A DNA stretch of 64,000 bases from Streptomyces radiopugnans (GTDB taxonomy: Bacteria; Actinomycetota; Actinomycetes; Streptomycetales; Streptomycetaceae): the NCBI RefSeq assembly GCF_900110735.1, contig NZ_FOET01000007.1, positions 124,001 to 188,000 of the forward strand, given 5' to 3'. The notes beneath the pieces were generated by a model. It saw only the letters and a list, made by a program, of their open reading frames with translations, was not told the origin of the DNA and made no database searches. Positions 34,480 through 42,840 of the stretch are shown here, one piece after another. The position numbers and the translations under genes were made by a program. The first letter of the stretch is position 1, and every line of letters starts with the position of its first letter.

Positions 34480-34491
34480 GAAAGCGCTTTC
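34480..34491. promoter_or_regulatory. LacI/GalR-type palindrome upstream of udh
   Basis: GAAAGCGCTTTC is a perfect 12-base palindrome with the central CG typical of LacI-family operators, nine bases upstream of the udh -35 box. Confidence 0.6.
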
Positions 34492-34499
34492 CCCTACAC

Positions 34500-34528
34500 T
34501 TGACGATGTTGGGGCGAGTCCATACCGT
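34500..34528 (+). promoter_or_regulatory. udh promoter
   Basis: TTGACG (34500-34505), a 17-base spacer and TACCGT (34523-34528). The -10 is the same hexamer as in the divergent kdgD promoter. Half-sites TTGTGAA and CGGTGAA follow in the leader. Confidence 0.7.
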
Positions 34529-34625
34529 CTCCACAGTTGTGAATGACGTTCGGTGAACCGCTCCTGCGTCGAGCCCGCTCCGGCGTGTGCGCGCCGGCCT
34601 CCCCACCGCACCGAGGAGACAGCCC

Positions 34626-35456
34626 ATGCCCGCCCCCAGAACCGTCCTGCTCACCGGTGCCGCGGGCGGCCTCGGCACCCTGATGCGGGAACTGCTCCCC
34701 TCCTACGGCTACACCCTCCGGCTCCTCGACGTCGCCCCCGTCGAGCCGCTCCCCGGAGCGGAGGAGCGGACCGAGGAGACGATCACCGCCGACCTCGCGG
34801 ACCGGGCGGCGCTGCGGGAGGCCGTGCGGGGCGTGGACGCCGTCGTCCATCTCGCCGGGATCTCCCTCGAGGCCCCCTTCGAGAAGATCGTGCGGGCGAA
34901 CATCGAGGGCACCTACAACCTCTACGAGGCGGTCCGGGAGGAGGGCGTCGGGCGTGTCGTCTTCGCCTCCTCCAACCACGCCGTCGGCTACACCCCCCGT
35001 CCGGGCGAGGGCGACCCGCTGATCCCGGTGGACACCCCGCGCCGCCCCGACACCTTCTACGGGCTGTCGAAGTGCTTCGGCGAGGACCTGGCCCAGCTCT
35101 ACTGGGACCGGCACGGCATCGAGACCGTCTCCGTCCGCATCGGCTCCTGCTTCCCCGAGCCCACGACGGTGCGGATGCTCTCGGTCTGGATGAGCCCCGC
35201 CGACGGGGCCCGGCTGCTGCACGCCGCCCTGACCGCCGAGGGGGTCGGGCACACCGTGGTCTACGGCTCCTCCGCCAACACCCGGCTGTGGTGGGACCTC
35301 TCCTCGGCGCGGGCACTGGGGTACGAGCCGCAGGACGACTCCGAGCCGTACGCGGCCAAGCTCATCGCCGAGCAGGGCGAACTCGATCCGGGCAGGCCGG
35401 AGCACGCGTGCCTGGGCGGCCACTTCACCACCGACCCGCCGATCTGGCCGCACTGA
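34626..35456 (+). CDS. udh: NAD-dependent uronate dehydrogenase
   Basis: 276 residues, extended SDR. Nucleotide loop GAAGGLG (11-17), catalytic FASSNHAVGYTPR (113-125) and FYGLSKCFGED with Tyr145 and Lys149. These, together with SFRIGSCFPEPT-like (VRIGSCFPEPTTVRMLSVWMS), match bacterial Udh (EC 1.1.1.203), which oxidises D-galacturonate or D-glucuronate to the aldarolactone. The frame runs 39 bases further upstream, but ATG 34626 follows GAGGAG. Divergent from kdgD, with which it forms the oxidative uronate pathway. Confidence 0.9.
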   Translation: MPAPRTVLLTGAAGGLGTLMRELLPSYGYTLRLLDVAPVEPLPGAEERTEETITADLADRAALREAVRGVDAVVHLAGISLEAPFEKIVRANIEGTYNLYEAVREEGVGRVVFASSNHAVGYTPRPGEGDPLIPVDTPRRPDTFYGLSKCFGEDLAQLYWDRHGIETVSVRIGSCFPEPTTVRMLSVWMSPADGARLLHAALTAEGVGHTVVYGSSANTRLWWDLSSARALGYEPQDDSEPYAAKLIAEQGELDPGRPEHACLGGHFTTDPPIWPH

Positions 35457-35481
35457 TCCGCCGGGGCCGCGCGCCGGCGGA

Positions 35482-38400
35482 TCAGCCGAGGTCGTCGAAC
35501 ATGGCCAGCAGCGCCTGCTCGTCCGCCTCCTCCGGCGCGGGCTCCCCCTGACCAAAGTGCCCGGAGCCGGGGTGTCCGGAGTGCGGCACCTGCTCGGCCC
35601 ACACCGTCTTGCCCCGCGCCATGTAGCGGACCCCCCAGTTCCTGGTGAACTGCGCCACCAGGAACAGTCCGCGCCCGCCCTCCTCGGTCACTCCGGCGCG
35701 CCGGATGCGCGGAGAGGAGTTGCTGCGGTCGGAGACCTCGCAGACCAGGGACGCGCCGCGCAGCAGTCGCAGCCGCACCGGCCCCCCGCCGCCGTACCGC
35801 ACGGCGTTGGTGAACAGTTCGCTCACCACCAGGCCGGTGCCGTACTCCAGGTCCGGCAGGCTCCACTCGTCCAGCTGCCGCCGTGCCAGCGCCCTGGCCT
35901 CGGACACCACCGACGGGTCGGAGGGCAGCTCCCAGGACGCCACCCGGTCGGTGGGCAGCGCGTGCACACGGGCCAGCAGCAGTGCCACGTCGTCACGGGT
36001 GCTGTCCGGCGGGCCGTCGGGCAGCAGGGTGTCCGTGACCCGGCCGCAGATCCGTTCCAGCGACACCTCCGGCCGCGGTGAGGGCTCAGGCTCCGGCGAG
36101 GAGCCCGGCGGCGGCTTCGGGCCGCGCAGCGCGGACGCGAGCAGCGCCATGCGTGCGTCGATGTCGCCGTAGGCGCGGCCCTCCTTGAGCAGGCCGTCGG
36201 TGTACAGCGCCAGCAGACTGCCCGAGGGCAGCTCCACGGCGGCGGACTCGTAGGGCTGGAGTCCGCCGAGCCCCAGTGGTGGGCCGGCCGGCAGGTCCAG
36301 CGTCCGCGTTCCCCCGTCGGGAAACACGGCGACGGGCGGCGGATGCCCGGCCCGGGCGGCCGTGCAGCGGCAGATCACCGGATCGTACACCGCGTACAGA
36401 CAGGTCGCGGCCGTGGCCGGGTCGTCGGGCGCGCGGCCGACCAGATCGTCCAGGTGGGCCAGCACCTCCTCCGGAGGCATGTCCAGGTCGGCGAGGGTGC
36501 GCACCGCCGTGCGCAGCCGCCCCATGGTCGCCGCCGCCTCCAGCCCGTGGCCCGCCACGTCCCCGACGACCAGGGCCGAACGCATCCCGGACAGCGGGAT
36601 CGCGTCGAACCAGTCGCCGCCCACCCCGCTCCTGACGTCGGCGGGCAGGTAGCGGTGGGCGAGGTCCACGGCGGCCAGCCGGGGCGTGTCGCGCGGCAGC
36701 AGGCTGCGCTGCAGGGTCAGGGCGGCGTCGCGCTCCCGGCTGAAGCGGCGGGCGTTGTCCACGCTGATCGCCGTGCGGGCCGCCAGTTCGCCCGCCAGGG
36801 CGAGGTCGTCCTCCTCGTAGGGGCGTGCCCTGCCGCGCCGGTAGAAGCCGGCCAGACCCAGGACCGCGCCCCTGGCGCGCAGCGGTGCGGCCAGATACGA
36901 GTGCTCGCCCTCGCCGAGCAGCCCGCGGACCAGTGCGGCGGGGTGGGCGTCGTCCGGGGAGGACACCGCCAGGAGCTCGGTCCGCACCGAATCCGCGACC
37001 GGCCGCCCGGTGCCGAGGCACCTGGCCTGCGGCGTGCCGGGGGCGTAGTCGACGGGGGCGTCCGCGCCGCCGCTGCGCGGGTCGTCGGCCTCCCCGCCGG
37101 TCCGCACGGCACGTACGGCCATCCGGCGCAGCGCCGGCGCCGCGCCGGGGGCTCCCGGCGGGGGCTCCTCGCCGGCCAGGACGTCCTCGGCCAGGTCCAC
37201 CACGACGACGTCGGCGAACCTCGGTACGGCGATCTCCGCCAGTTCCTCCGCCGTGCGCCGTATGTCCAGTGTGGTGCCGATGCGGGTGCCCGCCTCGTTC
37301 AGCAGCGACAGCCGTCGGCGGGCCTCGACGGCCAGGCGGCCGACACCCGGCTCGCCCACCATCAGCAGCCATGCGTCGGGGCCGCCGCCCTCCGTCCCGC
37401 CGGGCCGCCGCTCCCGCTCCGTCTCCCGTGCCCCCTCCGGCTCCTCCCGTGCTCCCTCCGGCTCCTCCCGTGCCCCCTCCGGCTCCTCCCGCGCGGCGTC
37501 CGGCACGCCCGTCCCCTCCCGCGCCCCCGTTCCCTCCGGTACGCCCTGAGGCCGCCCGGCGGGGGACGGCGAGCGCAGCAGGGGCACCCTCCGGCCGTCC
37601 GGGCCGTTCGCCGTGGCCGCGGGCGGCCCCGGGACGGTGGCCGTGGCAGGGGTCTCCCGGAAGCTGATCTCGACGGCGGCGCCCTCCGCGTCGCCGTGGT
37701 GCAGGAGCCTGCGCCGCAGTGTCGCCACCCGCCCGCCCGTCAGCGGCACCTCGGCGAACGTCTCGTTGCTCGAGGAGATCAACTCGGTGGCGGTCTCCAG
37801 CAGCGCCAGTTCCTCCCGCGGGGCCAGCCGGGGCGCCGCCCCGCCGCGGCGGACCGGCGCACCCGTGGCGAGATCGATCTCTGTGTGCTCGCCGCGCCGC
37901 CTGGACCGCAGGAAGGACTCCACCAGGCCGCGCTCCCTGGCCGACCCCATCTCCAGGAGCCGCTCGCCGATGCGGTCGGTGGCCTCCTGGAGCATCAGCG
38001 CCATCCCGGGCCTGGCCAGCTCCATGGGGACGGAGAGGTTCACCGCACCCTGCACGGTGCCGCCCACCGGGTCGCGCACCGGGGCGGCCATGCAGGTCAG
38101 GGTCTTGAGGCTGTGCAGGAAGTGCTCGTGCCCGACGACCACGAACGGGGCCCGGGTGCTCAGCACCATGCTGACGCTGCTGGTGCCCATGAACCGCTCG
38201 TCGACGTTGGCGCCCGGGACGAGGGAGGCGGCGTCCATCAGCTCCAGCCCCCTGGGCTCCCCGAGCCGGTCGACGATGGTGGCCCGCGAGTCGGTCAGCA
38301 CCAGGGTGACGGGCATTCCGGAGAACCGCTCGTACAACCGCCGCAGTACCGGCATGGCGGCCCTGACCAGCCGGGAGTCCGGATCCAGATCGCTCTCGAC

Positions 38401-38535
38401 CGGCAGCGCGGGGTGCTCCTGGTCGATGCCGAGCAGACGCGATCGCTGCCAGGAGGCGAGGATCTCCGCACGCACCTCGGGAGTGGACGGCCGCCCACCG
38501 CTACCGTCCCCCGCGAGGATCGGGAAAGAAGTCAC
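35482..38535 (-). CDS. Multi-domain SpoIIE phosphatase with AcoR-type GAF and HATPase domain
   Basis: 1017 residues if started at GTG 38535; GTG 38565 is in frame, and neither has a ribosome-binding site. N-terminal 300 residues (RAEILASWQRSRLLGID, MDAASLVPGANVDERFMGTSSVSMVLST, HFLHSLKTLTCMAAPV) resemble the sensory part of AcoR/DhaR regulators. A Glu/Pro linker with EEPEGAR repeats follows, then a GAF domain (RRLSLLNEAGTRIGTTLDI onward), a SpoIIE/PP2C phosphatase (GGDWFDAIPL, VGDVAGHGLEAAATMGRLR, LYTDGLLKEG) and a C-terminal HATPase_c anti-sigma-kinase domain (ELFTNAVRYGGG, EEGGRGLFLVAQF). Proteins of this kind control sigma factors through anti-sigma antagonists; the partner is unknown. Confidence 0.88.
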   Translation of the reverse strand: MTSFPILAGDGSGGRPSTPEVRAEILASWQRSRLLGIDQEHPALPVESDLDPDSRLVRAAMPVLRRLYERFSGMPVTLVLTDSRATIVDRLGEPRGLELMDAASLVPGANVDERFMGTSSVSMVLSTRAPFVVVGHEHFLHSLKTLTCMAAPVRDPVGGTVQGAVNLSVPMELARPGMALMLQEATDRIGERLLEMGSARERGLVESFLRSRRRGEHTEIDLATGAPVRRGGAAPRLAPREELALLETATELISSSNETFAEVPLTGGRVATLRRRLLHHGDAEGAAVEISFRETPATATVPGPPAATANGPDGRRVPLLRSPSPAGRPQGVPEGTGAREGTGVPDAAREEPEGAREEPEGAREEPEGARETERERRPGGTEGGGPDAWLLMVGEPGVGRLAVEARRRLSLLNEAGTRIGTTLDIRRTAEELAEIAVPRFADVVVVDLAEDVLAGEEPPPGAPGAAPALRRMAVRAVRTGGEADDPRSGGADAPVDYAPGTPQARCLGTGRPVADSVRTELLAVSSPDDAHPAALVRGLLGEGEHSYLAAPLRARGAVLGLAGFYRRGRARPYEEDDLALAGELAARTAISVDNARRFSRERDAALTLQRSLLPRDTPRLAAVDLAHRYLPADVRSGVGGDWFDAIPLSGMRSALVVGDVAGHGLEAAATMGRLRTAVRTLADLDMPPEEVLAHLDDLVGRAPDDPATAATCLYAVYDPVICRCTAARAGHPPPVAVFPDGGTRTLDLPAGPPLGLGGLQPYESAAVELPSGSLLALYTDGLLKEGRAYGDIDARMALLASALRGPKPPPGSSPEPEPSPRPEVSLERICGRVTDTLLPDGPPDSTRDDVALLLARVHALPTDRVASWELPSDPSVVSEARALARRQLDEWSLPDLEYGTGLVVSELFTNAVRYGGGGPVRLRLLRGASLVCEVSDRSNSSPRIRRAGVTEEGGRGLFLVAQFTRNWGVRYMARGKTVWAEQVPHSGHPGSGHFGQGEPAPEEADEQALLAMFDDLG
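37428..37490 (-). repeat. Three 21-bp tandem repeats in the SpoIIE-protein linker
   Basis: Three consecutive 21-base units (plus-strand GTGCCCCCTCCGGCTCCTCC-type) encode the peptide repeat EEPEGAR in the linker between the AcoR-like and GAF domains. Confidence 0.8.
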
Positions 38536-38705
38536 CAGAACGAAATAATAGGACAAAAGGTTCACGCGTTCATGTCGGTGCGCTCGGGAGCGGCCCGGGA
38601 GGCCCCGCGCAGCGGTGCGGCACGGCCGGTCCGTCCGCGTGCCCGCCCGCCGACCTGTCCGTCGGCCTGTCCGCGGGCCGGACGCGCCGCTATGGTCCCC
38701 GGAAC

Positions 38706-40769
38706 ATGGAGCTACCACGGTCCTGGCTGCCGCCCGCCGCCCTCGCCGCCGCGCAGGTCGCGTGGTGGCCCCTCGACGCACTGCGCTCCGGCGGCGCCGC
38801 CCCGGGACCGGTGGCGGTGGGCGCCGGTCTGCTGGCGGTGTGCCTGGCCGCCGCCGTCCTCGGCCTGCGGCGGCAGGCGCCGGTGGGCGCGCTGGCAGGC
38901 GTCACCGCCGTGGCGGTCCTCGGGCCGGCCGCCTCGTTCCCCGGCGCGCTGGACGTGTTCGGCGCCGCCGGGGTGGCCCTCGCCCTGCACGCGGTGGCGG
39001 TGCGGTGCGAGGCGGCCACCGTCGTGATCGCGGGCGCGGCCCACCTGTGCTGGCAGCTGCTGTGGGGCACCGTGCTGTACGGCGGGAGCCGGGGCGCCGC
39101 CGCCGGCCTCGTCCTCGCCGCCCTGCCGCACGTGGTCGGCATCGGCACCGGTCTGGGCAGGCGCCGCCGGCTGGCCGCCCGGCACGCCGCCGCCGCACGG
39201 CTGGCCAGGGCCGAGGAGGAGCGGAGCAGGGCCGCCGACGAGGAGCGCCACCGGCTGGCCCGCGAACTCCACGACGTCGGCGCCCACCACCTGACCTCGG
39301 TCGTGGTCACGGCCGAGGCCGCGCGCAGGCTCGGCGGCTCCAGGCCCGAACTGGCCGCCGAGGCGCTGGAGGCCGCGGCGCGCGACGGCCGCGAGACCGT
39401 GTCCACACTGCGCGAACTGGTGGCGGTGATGCGCACCGAGGCGGAGGGGGAGCCCCGCACCTGGAACGGCCGCATCGCCGAACTCGCCACCGGAGTGGGC
39501 GGGTTGGGCGGCCCCGTGGAGACCGACCTCCGGACGGACCTGCCGGGGCGGGTGGGCGAGGCCGTCTTCGGGATCGTGCGGGAGGCACTGACGAACACGC
39601 TGCGCCACGCCCCCGGCGCGGCCGTACGGGTCGCCGTCGGACACCGCGGCGGCCTGCTGGAGGTGACCGTCGACAACGACGCCCCGCCGGCCGGCACGGC
39701 GCCGCACGCGTCCGGCGCCGTGCGCGGTCTGGGGGCGGGGCGCGGCCTTGCCGGGATGCGGGAGCGCGCGGCAGCGGCCGGCGGGCGTCTGACCGCGGGA
39801 CACCGCCCCGGCGGAGGCTGGCGGGTACGGGCGGAACTGCCCGCCGAAGGCCTCGCGCCCGCGGCGTCTCCGGCGGGCGGGCGCGGGCTCCGCCGGCCCG
39901 CGCGCGTACCCCGGCCGAGCCGGCGGCGGGTGGCCCAGGTGCTCCTCGCCCTGTTCGCCGTCCTCAACCCGCTGATCCCCGCGCTGACGACCAGGACGGT
40001 CGGCTCCGCGCCCCACGGGCCGGCGGCCGACGCGCTGTACCTGCTGCTGACGGCGGTCCACGCACTGCCGCTGCTGTGGCGGCGACGCGCCCCCCTGGCG
40101 GCGCTGACGGCGGCCCTGGCCACCGCGTGGCTGTGGCCGGCGGCGGCCCTGTCCGGGGCCCTGCCCCCGGAGGTGCTGCCGCTGCTGTGGGTGGGCGCGG
40201 GGGTGGAGATCGCCGCGGTGTACTCCGTGGCGGTCCACGGCCGGTACGGCCGCGGAGCCCGGTGGGCCGCCCCCGCGGCGGGACTGCTCCTGGGCGCCGC
40301 GGTGGGCGCGAGCGCCGTCGCCGCCGGGCTGCTGCCGGACCGGTTCACCGGGCCGGCGGCGCATCTTCCGGTCACCGTGCCGCTCACCGCCGCCCTGGTG
40401 CTGGTCTTCGCGGCGGTGTGGCGGGCGGGCGCCGCCGCGCGCGCCCGCGGCGCCCGTACCGCCGCCCGTGAGCGGGCGGCGGTCCAGGAGGCCGTACGGC
40501 AGGCGGCGGAGGCGGTGCGCGCCCAGCGGCAGCACGTCGCCGAAGGGCTGCGCGGAACCGTCCTGGAACGGGCGGGCCGGGTGGTGCGCAGCGCAGAGGA
40601 GGGACGGCTGGAGGACGTGGCGGCCGAGGCGCGGGCGGCGCTGGCCGCCATGCGCGAGCTGCTCGCCACCCTCCACGAACCCGGCGGCCGGCCCGCCCGG
40701 GCGCCGGCCGCGAGGACACCGGCGCGGGAAGACGCCTCCGCGCCGCCGCGGACGGCGGTGGGTCCCTGA
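38706..40769 (+). CDS. Sensor histidine kinase with a second, kinase-less half
   Basis: 687 residues. First half: about five membrane helices (1-150), DHp box EERHRLARELHDVGAHHL with phospho-His189, N-box REALTNTLRHA and G-box GAGRGLAGMRERAAAAGGRL, i.e. a complete NarL/DesK-type HisKA_3 kinase. Second half (about 410-670): another set of membrane helices (VAQVLLALFAVLNPLIPAL, ALYLLLTAVHALPLLWRR) and a DHp-like helix pair (RQHVAEGLRGTVLERAGRVV) in which the His position is not kept and no HATPase follows. It looks like an internal duplication followed by loss. The response regulator gene is 560 bases downstream. Confidence 0.85.
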   Translation: MELPRSWLPPAALAAAQVAWWPLDALRSGGAAPGPVAVGAGLLAVCLAAAVLGLRRQAPVGALAGVTAVAVLGPAASFPGALDVFGAAGVALALHAVAVRCEAATVVIAGAAHLCWQLLWGTVLYGGSRGAAAGLVLAALPHVVGIGTGLGRRRRLAARHAAAARLARAEEERSRAADEERHRLARELHDVGAHHLTSVVVTAEAARRLGGSRPELAAEALEAAARDGRETVSTLRELVAVMRTEAEGEPRTWNGRIAELATGVGGLGGPVETDLRTDLPGRVGEAVFGIVREALTNTLRHAPGAAVRVAVGHRGGLLEVTVDNDAPPAGTAPHASGAVRGLGAGRGLAGMRERAAAAGGRLTAGHRPGGGWRVRAELPAEGLAPAASPAGGRGLRRPARVPRPSRRRVAQVLLALFAVLNPLIPALTTRTVGSAPHGPAADALYLLLTAVHALPLLWRRRAPLAALTAALATAWLWPAAALSGALPPEVLPLLWVGAGVEIAAVYSVAVHGRYGRGARWAAPAAGLLLGAAVGASAVAAGLLPDRFTGPAAHLPVTVPLTAALVLVFAAVWRAGAAARARGARTAARERAAVQEAVRQAAEAVRAQRQHVAEGLRGTVLERAGRVVRSAEEGRLEDVAAEARAALAAMRELLATLHEPGGRPARAPAARTPAREDASAPPRTAVGP

Positions 40770-40800
40770 GCGAGGCGCCGCGGGCAGGCGGGACGTCAGC

Positions 40801-41136
40801 TCACCCGGCGTCGCCGGTGCTCCGCCCGCCCCGCCCCAGCGTGCGTACGCACCAGTTGATCAGGGCGGCGTTCGCCAGGGCGCTCACGACGACGACCGAC
40901 AGATAGGTGAGGATCCCCTCCCCGGGCGCGAGCAGGAACAGCATGCTCAGCGGAGCGGTGGCCAGCAGGGGGACGACCCCCGCCATGGAGGCGTCCTCGT
41001 GGCTCACGAGGAAGGCGTCCGCCAGCACCCACACCAGCAGGGAGCCGCACAGCGCGAGATAGGCGCGGGCCGTCCACGTCCCGGCCACCGCCGAGGCGAC
41101 GCGCCGCACACGCCGCCGGTGCCGTACGCCGTCCAC
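40801..41136 (-). CDS. SCO4225-type small membrane protein (paralogue 1)
   Basis: 111 residues from GTG 41136. After a basic N-terminus it has about three helices: ARAYLALCGSLLVWVLADAFLV, EDASMAGVVPLLATAPLSMLFLLAPG, GILTYLSVVVVSALANAALINW. The motif HEDASMAGV is shared with the gene at 42311-42694, so the two are paralogues. The SCO4225 family has no known function. It lies between the kinase and the response regulator genes on the opposite strand, which suggests a link with that two-component system. Confidence 0.72.
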   Translation of the reverse strand: MDGVRHRRRVRRVASAVAGTWTARAYLALCGSLLVWVLADAFLVSHEDASMAGVVPLLATAPLSMLFLLAPGEGILTYLSVVVVSALANAALINWCVRTLGRGGRSTGDAG

Positions 41137-41328
41137 CCTGCCCCCGATCCGTCCCCGTGCCCGTCCCCGGTCCCCGCCGGCGGCGCGCCGACGGCGGAGG
41201 AGCGCCGTCCAGACTATCCCGCCCACCGGGGCGGAGCGGGGCGGACGGGAGCGGGCGGGCCCGTGCGCGTGGGACGATGGCGCCCAGTCGGCCGGAGCGT
41301 CCACCGGCCCGGGGCAGGGGGTGAACCC

Positions 41329-42000
41329 ATCGCCGTTCGTGTGCTGGTCGTCGACGACCAGGCCGTCGTCCGCGCGGGTTTCGCCGCGATCGTCGACGCC
41401 GAACCGGATCTGTCGGTGGTCGGCGAGGCCGGCGACGGCGCCACGGCCGTGGAACTGACGGCGGAGCTCGACCCCGACGTGGTGCTGATGGACATCCGGA
41501 TGCCCGGCATGGACGGACTGACGGCCACCCGGCTGATCGCCGGCGGCCCGGCCCGGGCCCGTGTCCTGGTGCTCACCACCTTCGACCTGGACTCCTACGT
41601 CTTCGAGGCCCTGTGCGCCGGGGCCTCCGGATTCCTGCTCAAGGACGCCCGGGCCGACGACTTCCTGGCCGCCGTCCGCGTCGTCGCCTCCGGCGACGGC
41701 ATCCTGGCGCCGGCCGTGACCGGCCGCCTCATCGCCGCCTTCGCGCAGGGCGGGCCGGTCCGCCCCGAGGCCGGCGGGGCGCTGGAGCGGCTCACGCCCC
41801 GCGAGCGGGAGGTGCTGCTCCTGGTCGCCTCGGGACTGACCAACGCCGAGATCGGCGAGCGCCTGGGAGTCTCCACGGGGACGGTCAAGACCCATGTGAA
41901 CGCTCTGTTCGGCAAGCTGGGGCTGCGCGACCGGGTCCAGGCGACCATCCTGGCCTACGACACCGGGCTGATCAGGCCCCGCACCACCTCCACGCGGTAG
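41329..42000 (+). CDS. LuxR/NarL-type response regulator, probably ATC-started
   Basis: 223 residues if translation starts at ATC 41329. Receiver domain: VRVLVVDDQAVVRAGF (acidic pocket Asp9-Asp10), phospho-Asp55 (VVLMDIRMPGMDG), Thr/Lys switch residues in VLVLTTFD and FLLKDA. The C-terminal HTH is LTPREREVLLLVASGLTNAEIGERLGVSTGTVKTHVNALF. The nearest in-frame GTG (41341) would delete the first strand. AGGGGGTGA at 41316-41324 is ideally spaced (seven bases) for ATC 41329 and no in-frame ATG, GTG or TTG fits. It pairs with the kinase at 38706-40769. Confidence 0.87.
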   Translation: MAVRVLVVDDQAVVRAGFAAIVDAEPDLSVVGEAGDGATAVELTAELDPDVVLMDIRMPGMDGLTATRLIAGGPARARVLVLTTFDLDSYVFEALCAGASGFLLKDARADDFLAAVRVVASGDGILAPAVTGRLIAAFAQGGPVRPEAGGALERLTPREREVLLLVASGLTNAEIGERLGVSTGTVKTHVNALFGKLGLRDRVQATILAYDTGLIRPRTTSTR

Positions 42001-42310
42001 GCGCGCCCCGCCGGTCCGTCCCCGCCGACCCGTCCTCGGCCGGGCGAAGGCCCCCGCGGTGCCCGCGGCGTCCGGCCGACCGCCGGTACGAGACCCCTCT
42101 ACCCAGAGGTAGAGGAGAGGTTCCTGCCGGTGGCCGAGGAGTTCGCGGGTTCCCCCGCGCGATCCTGGAATCACAGGCCGGCACGGTCCACCGGATCCCG
42201 CCCCCCGGGAGGGACGGTGTGTGCCGCACGTCCGGCCGGCGAGCGCCGCGAACCCCCGTGGAACGCGCGGCACGACGGGCAGCGAACGACGAACGGGAAG
42301 AAAGAGACGG
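42001..42310. other. Gap upstream of the second SCO4225-type gene
   Basis: 310 bases without a convincing ORF. A perfect 8-bp hairpin CCTCTACC-caga-GGTAGAGG at 42096-42115 may terminate the response-regulator transcript or act as an operator. No consensus promoter was recognised for the following gene. Confidence 0.5.
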
Positions 42311-42694
42311 GTGAGCGAGATGGCCGTGCACGACGGTACGCGGGGCAACGGGGACAGGGGCGGGAACGGGAGCGGCAAGGGGAGGCTTCCGCTGCGCGTC
42401 GGAGGCGTCGCGGACAACTGGCCCGCCCGGATCTACCTGGCGGTGTGCGCGGCACTGGTGCTGTGGGTCGTGCTGGACGCGGCGGTCCTCCCGCACGAGG
42501 ACGCCTCGATGGCGGGGGTGTGGCCCGTGGCGGCCACCGCCCCGACCAGTCTGCTCGCCCTCGCCGTGCCGCTGCCCGACGGTCCCGTCGGGGCGGCGCT
42601 CCTGCTGGGCCTGGTCTCACTGGCCGCCGTGGTCAACGCCTGGGTGTTCAGCGCCGTGCTGCGCCGGGTCCGCACGCGCACCGCACACGCCTGA
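42311..42694 (+). CDS. SCO4225-type small membrane protein (paralogue 2)
   Basis: 127 residues from GTG 42311 (GAAAGAGA upstream; ATG 42320 is in frame). A Gly-rich N-terminus (HDGTRGNGDRGGNGSGKG) precedes about three membrane helices: ARIYLAVCAALVLWVVLDAAVL, HEDASMAGVWPVAATAPTSLLALAV, VGAALLLGLVSLAAVVNAWVF. The HEDASMAGV motif and the helix layout match the 40801-41136 protein. The function is unknown. The pair brackets the response regulator gene. Confidence 0.72.
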   Translation: MSEMAVHDGTRGNGDRGGNGSGKGRLPLRVGGVADNWPARIYLAVCAALVLWVVLDAAVLPHEDASMAGVWPVAATAPTSLLALAVPLPDGPVGAALLLGLVSLAAVVNAWVFSAVLRRVRTRTAHA

Positions 42695-42840
42695 GGCCTC
42701 GCGCGGGCGGCGGCGCGACGCCGCCGCCCGCACCCGCGGATGATCCCGCGATCGGCGCCGGCGGTGTGTGATGCTGGGCGGGACCATGCCGGTCGGACGG
42801 CGTACAGCGACGTACAGCGACGTGCCGAGGAGTGCCACCC

